DNA from: Ruegeria marisrubri
Lineage (GTDB): Bacteria; Pseudomonadota; Alphaproteobacteria; Rhodobacterales; Rhodobacteraceae
Length of the DNA: 35,072 nt
NCBI RefSeq assembly: GCF_001507595.1
Contig: NZ_LQBQ01000007.1
Span: 1-35,072 of the forward strand
Direction: 5' to 3'
Shown: in pieces, positions 34,132 through 35,072 of the stretch
How positions within the stretch are numbered: position 1 is the first letter of the stretch
Layout of the letters: each line of letters begins with the position of its first letter
The notes under the pieces: generated by a model
Database searches by the model: none
Told to the model about the DNA's origin: nothing
The model's input: the letters and a program-made list of their open reading frames with translations, nothing else
Translations under genes and position numbers: made by a program

Positions 34132-34695
34132 ATGAGAACGTCGGTTTCTGCGGCAGTCGCGAAGGAAAGATTCGGGAACATGAATGATTCGGAGCATGAC
34201 ACGATTTGTCCGTGGTCGGATCTCCCGCGGGACGGGGCCGAATTGGAAGTCCACGACTTCATCACAACACAGCTCAGCGCACTGATGAGCCTACTGCGGC
34301 GGAAGGTGACACTGAGCTACGCCAACGAATTTGACCTGTCGGTGTCTGAATGGCGGGTCTTGTCACTGATCGCTCATGCCAACACTCTTCCTTTTGGAGA
34401 ACTCGTCGCACAGTCGACCTCGGACAAAGCGCTGGTAAGTCGGACGATACGACTGCTGGAACAACGCGACTTGATCCAGATTCACCCCGAGAGTGAACAT
34501 GCCAAGAAGAAGATTGCCTGCACAATACGACCAAACGGCCAAGTACTTCATGATAAGGTTATCGTGATTGCTAGAAAGAAGCAGGCGGATGTCCTGCGGG
34601 TGCTCAGTGAAAAGGAAAGAGTGTCGTTGTATCGGGCTGTGACAAAACTCAGGTCGTATCTTGAGGAATTCGAGGACGACGACAGCGAAAGTTGA
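34132..34695 (+). CDS. MarR-family transcriptional regulator
   Basis: A 187-aa protein with a MarR winged helix-turn-helix (about 65-150): WRVLSLIA, LPFGELVAQSTSDKALVSRT, IRLLEQRDLIQI, and the charged wing SEHAKKKIACTIRPNGQ. The N-terminal 40 residues are longer than usual. AAAGGAAG lies just before ATG 34132; a second in-frame ATG at 34180 has a poorer site. It is divergent from the Mo hydroxylase-Liv operon, which it probably represses until a pathway compound binds. Confidence 0.92.
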   Translation: MRTSVSAAVAKERFGNMNDSEHDTICPWSDLPRDGAELEVHDFITTQLSALMSLLRRKVTLSYANEFDLSVSEWRVLSLIAHANTLPFGELVAQSTSDKALVSRTIRLLEQRDLIQIHPESEHAKKKIACTIRPNGQVLHDKVIVIARKKQADVLRVLSEKERVSLYRAVTKLRSYLEEFEDDDSES

Positions 34696-34975
34696 GAATG
34701 ATCCGTAGTCATCGCTGGCAGGCCGAGGCTCTAACGATCCTTACATCCGTGGCAATCCATGGTGATCTGCGTAGAAAGTTACCTCCACATGTTGTGGTGC
34801 CTGCGCAATGGGAAAGAGGCTTGTTGTTCTAAGCATTTCGATGATTTTCCATTCTCGCATAACCATGTGGCCGAGCATTCAAGAAGCAGCTGCATGTTCT
34901 CGACCGCGATGTCGTACCAAATACTGGCCTTCAGTTCGTAACACTCGAGCCATTCCCGGTTTGATTGAAGGCCTA
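34696..34975 (-). other. Region after marR with a possible interrupted reading frame
   Basis: On the minus strand, 34779-34976 is open without a start: it reads NREWLECYELKASIWYDIAV and onward to TAA at 34781-34779, and the frame continues to the apparent end of the IS5-type element at about 34976. The composition is protein-like and its upstream part would have been separated by the insertion. I do not recognise it. Plus-strand ORFs in the same span look like its shadows. Confidence 0.3.
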
Positions 34976-34995
34976 GGGTCAGGACTCATTGTCTA

Positions 34996-35072
34996 TCAAA
35001 GCCAGTAGATGACAAGAGCTGCGAGAGCTATGGCTGACAGGAAGACCTTTGGGCATCTGTCGTAACGGGTTG
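34996..35072 (-). CDS. IS5-family transposase, C-terminal end (runs off the window)
   Basis: On the minus strand the last 24 residues before TGA (34998-34996) read TRYDRCPKVFLSAIALAALV and then IYWL, the familiar C-terminal tail of IS5-family (IS427/IS1031-type) transposases. The frame is open to the window edge, so only the 3' end is visible. GGGTCAGGACTCATTG (34976-34991) just after the stop may be the terminal inverted repeat. Confidence 0.85.
   Translation of the reverse strand, partial: TRYDRCPKVFLSAIALAALVIYWL

Overview
The window looks like chromosome or large-replicon DNA from an alphaproteobacterium, most likely of the Rhodobacterales/Roseobacter group. I infer this from the GC-rich coding regions with tightly spaced or overlapping genes, a fused indolepyruvate:ferredoxin oxidoreductase, a TRAP transporter, a Mo-hydroxylase operon with a Liv-type ABC transporter, an A29-U41 variant initiator tRNA, and IS66 and IS5-type insertion sequences. 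No species call is possible from sequence reading alone.

Left edge (1-4245): an intact initiator tRNA with a terminator-like hairpin, a GNAT acetyltransferase, a small dimeric alpha/beta-barrel protein and a two-domain sulfurtransferase. A decayed patch follows. It holds a leftover minus-strand ORF, the C-terminal half of one HTH regulator, and a second HTH regulator of the same type broken by two compensating frameshifts.

Central block (4246-22661): a large catabolic locus arranged around a LysR regulator. The minus-strand arm encodes two exported metal-dependent amidohydrolases, a small membrane protein and an orphan periplasmic adaptor. The plus-strand arm encodes a TRAP transporter (dctP, dctQ, dctM), a small ABM-like protein on the opposite strand, then a tight run of six genes: a third, cytoplasmic amidohydrolase; a beta-lactamase-fold serine hydrolase; a fused 2-oxoacid:ferredoxin oxidoreductase; an IlvD dehydratase; a D-2-hydroxyacid dehydrogenase; and an FMN L-2-hydroxyacid oxidase. 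My reading is that an amide- or peptide-linked compound is hydrolysed in the periplasm and again in the cytoplasm. The hydroxy-acid or dihydroxy-acid parts would then be brought by three chemically different routes to 2-oxoacids, which the ferredoxin oxidoreductase turns into acyl-CoA. The substrate is unknown. This is the best candidate in the window for an undescribed pathway.

Mobile patch (22662-24802): a 3' fragment of a CAU-anticodon tRNA, which looks like an attachment-site scar, and then a decayed IS66 element. The element has recognisable inverted repeats and a perfect 8-bp target duplication. Its tnpC carries a large internal deletion, a frameshift and a nonsense codon.

Right block (24803-34695): one long minus-strand operon encoding the three subunits of a xanthine-dehydrogenase-family molybdenum hydroxylase, a CoxG-like SRPBCC protein, and a Liv-type ABC importer whose LivM permease and LivG ATPase are fused. 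A MarR regulator is divergent from it across an AT-rich region with repeated GTTGAC half-sites. At the far right edge is the C-terminus of an IS5-family transposase, which seems to interrupt a further unidentified reading frame.
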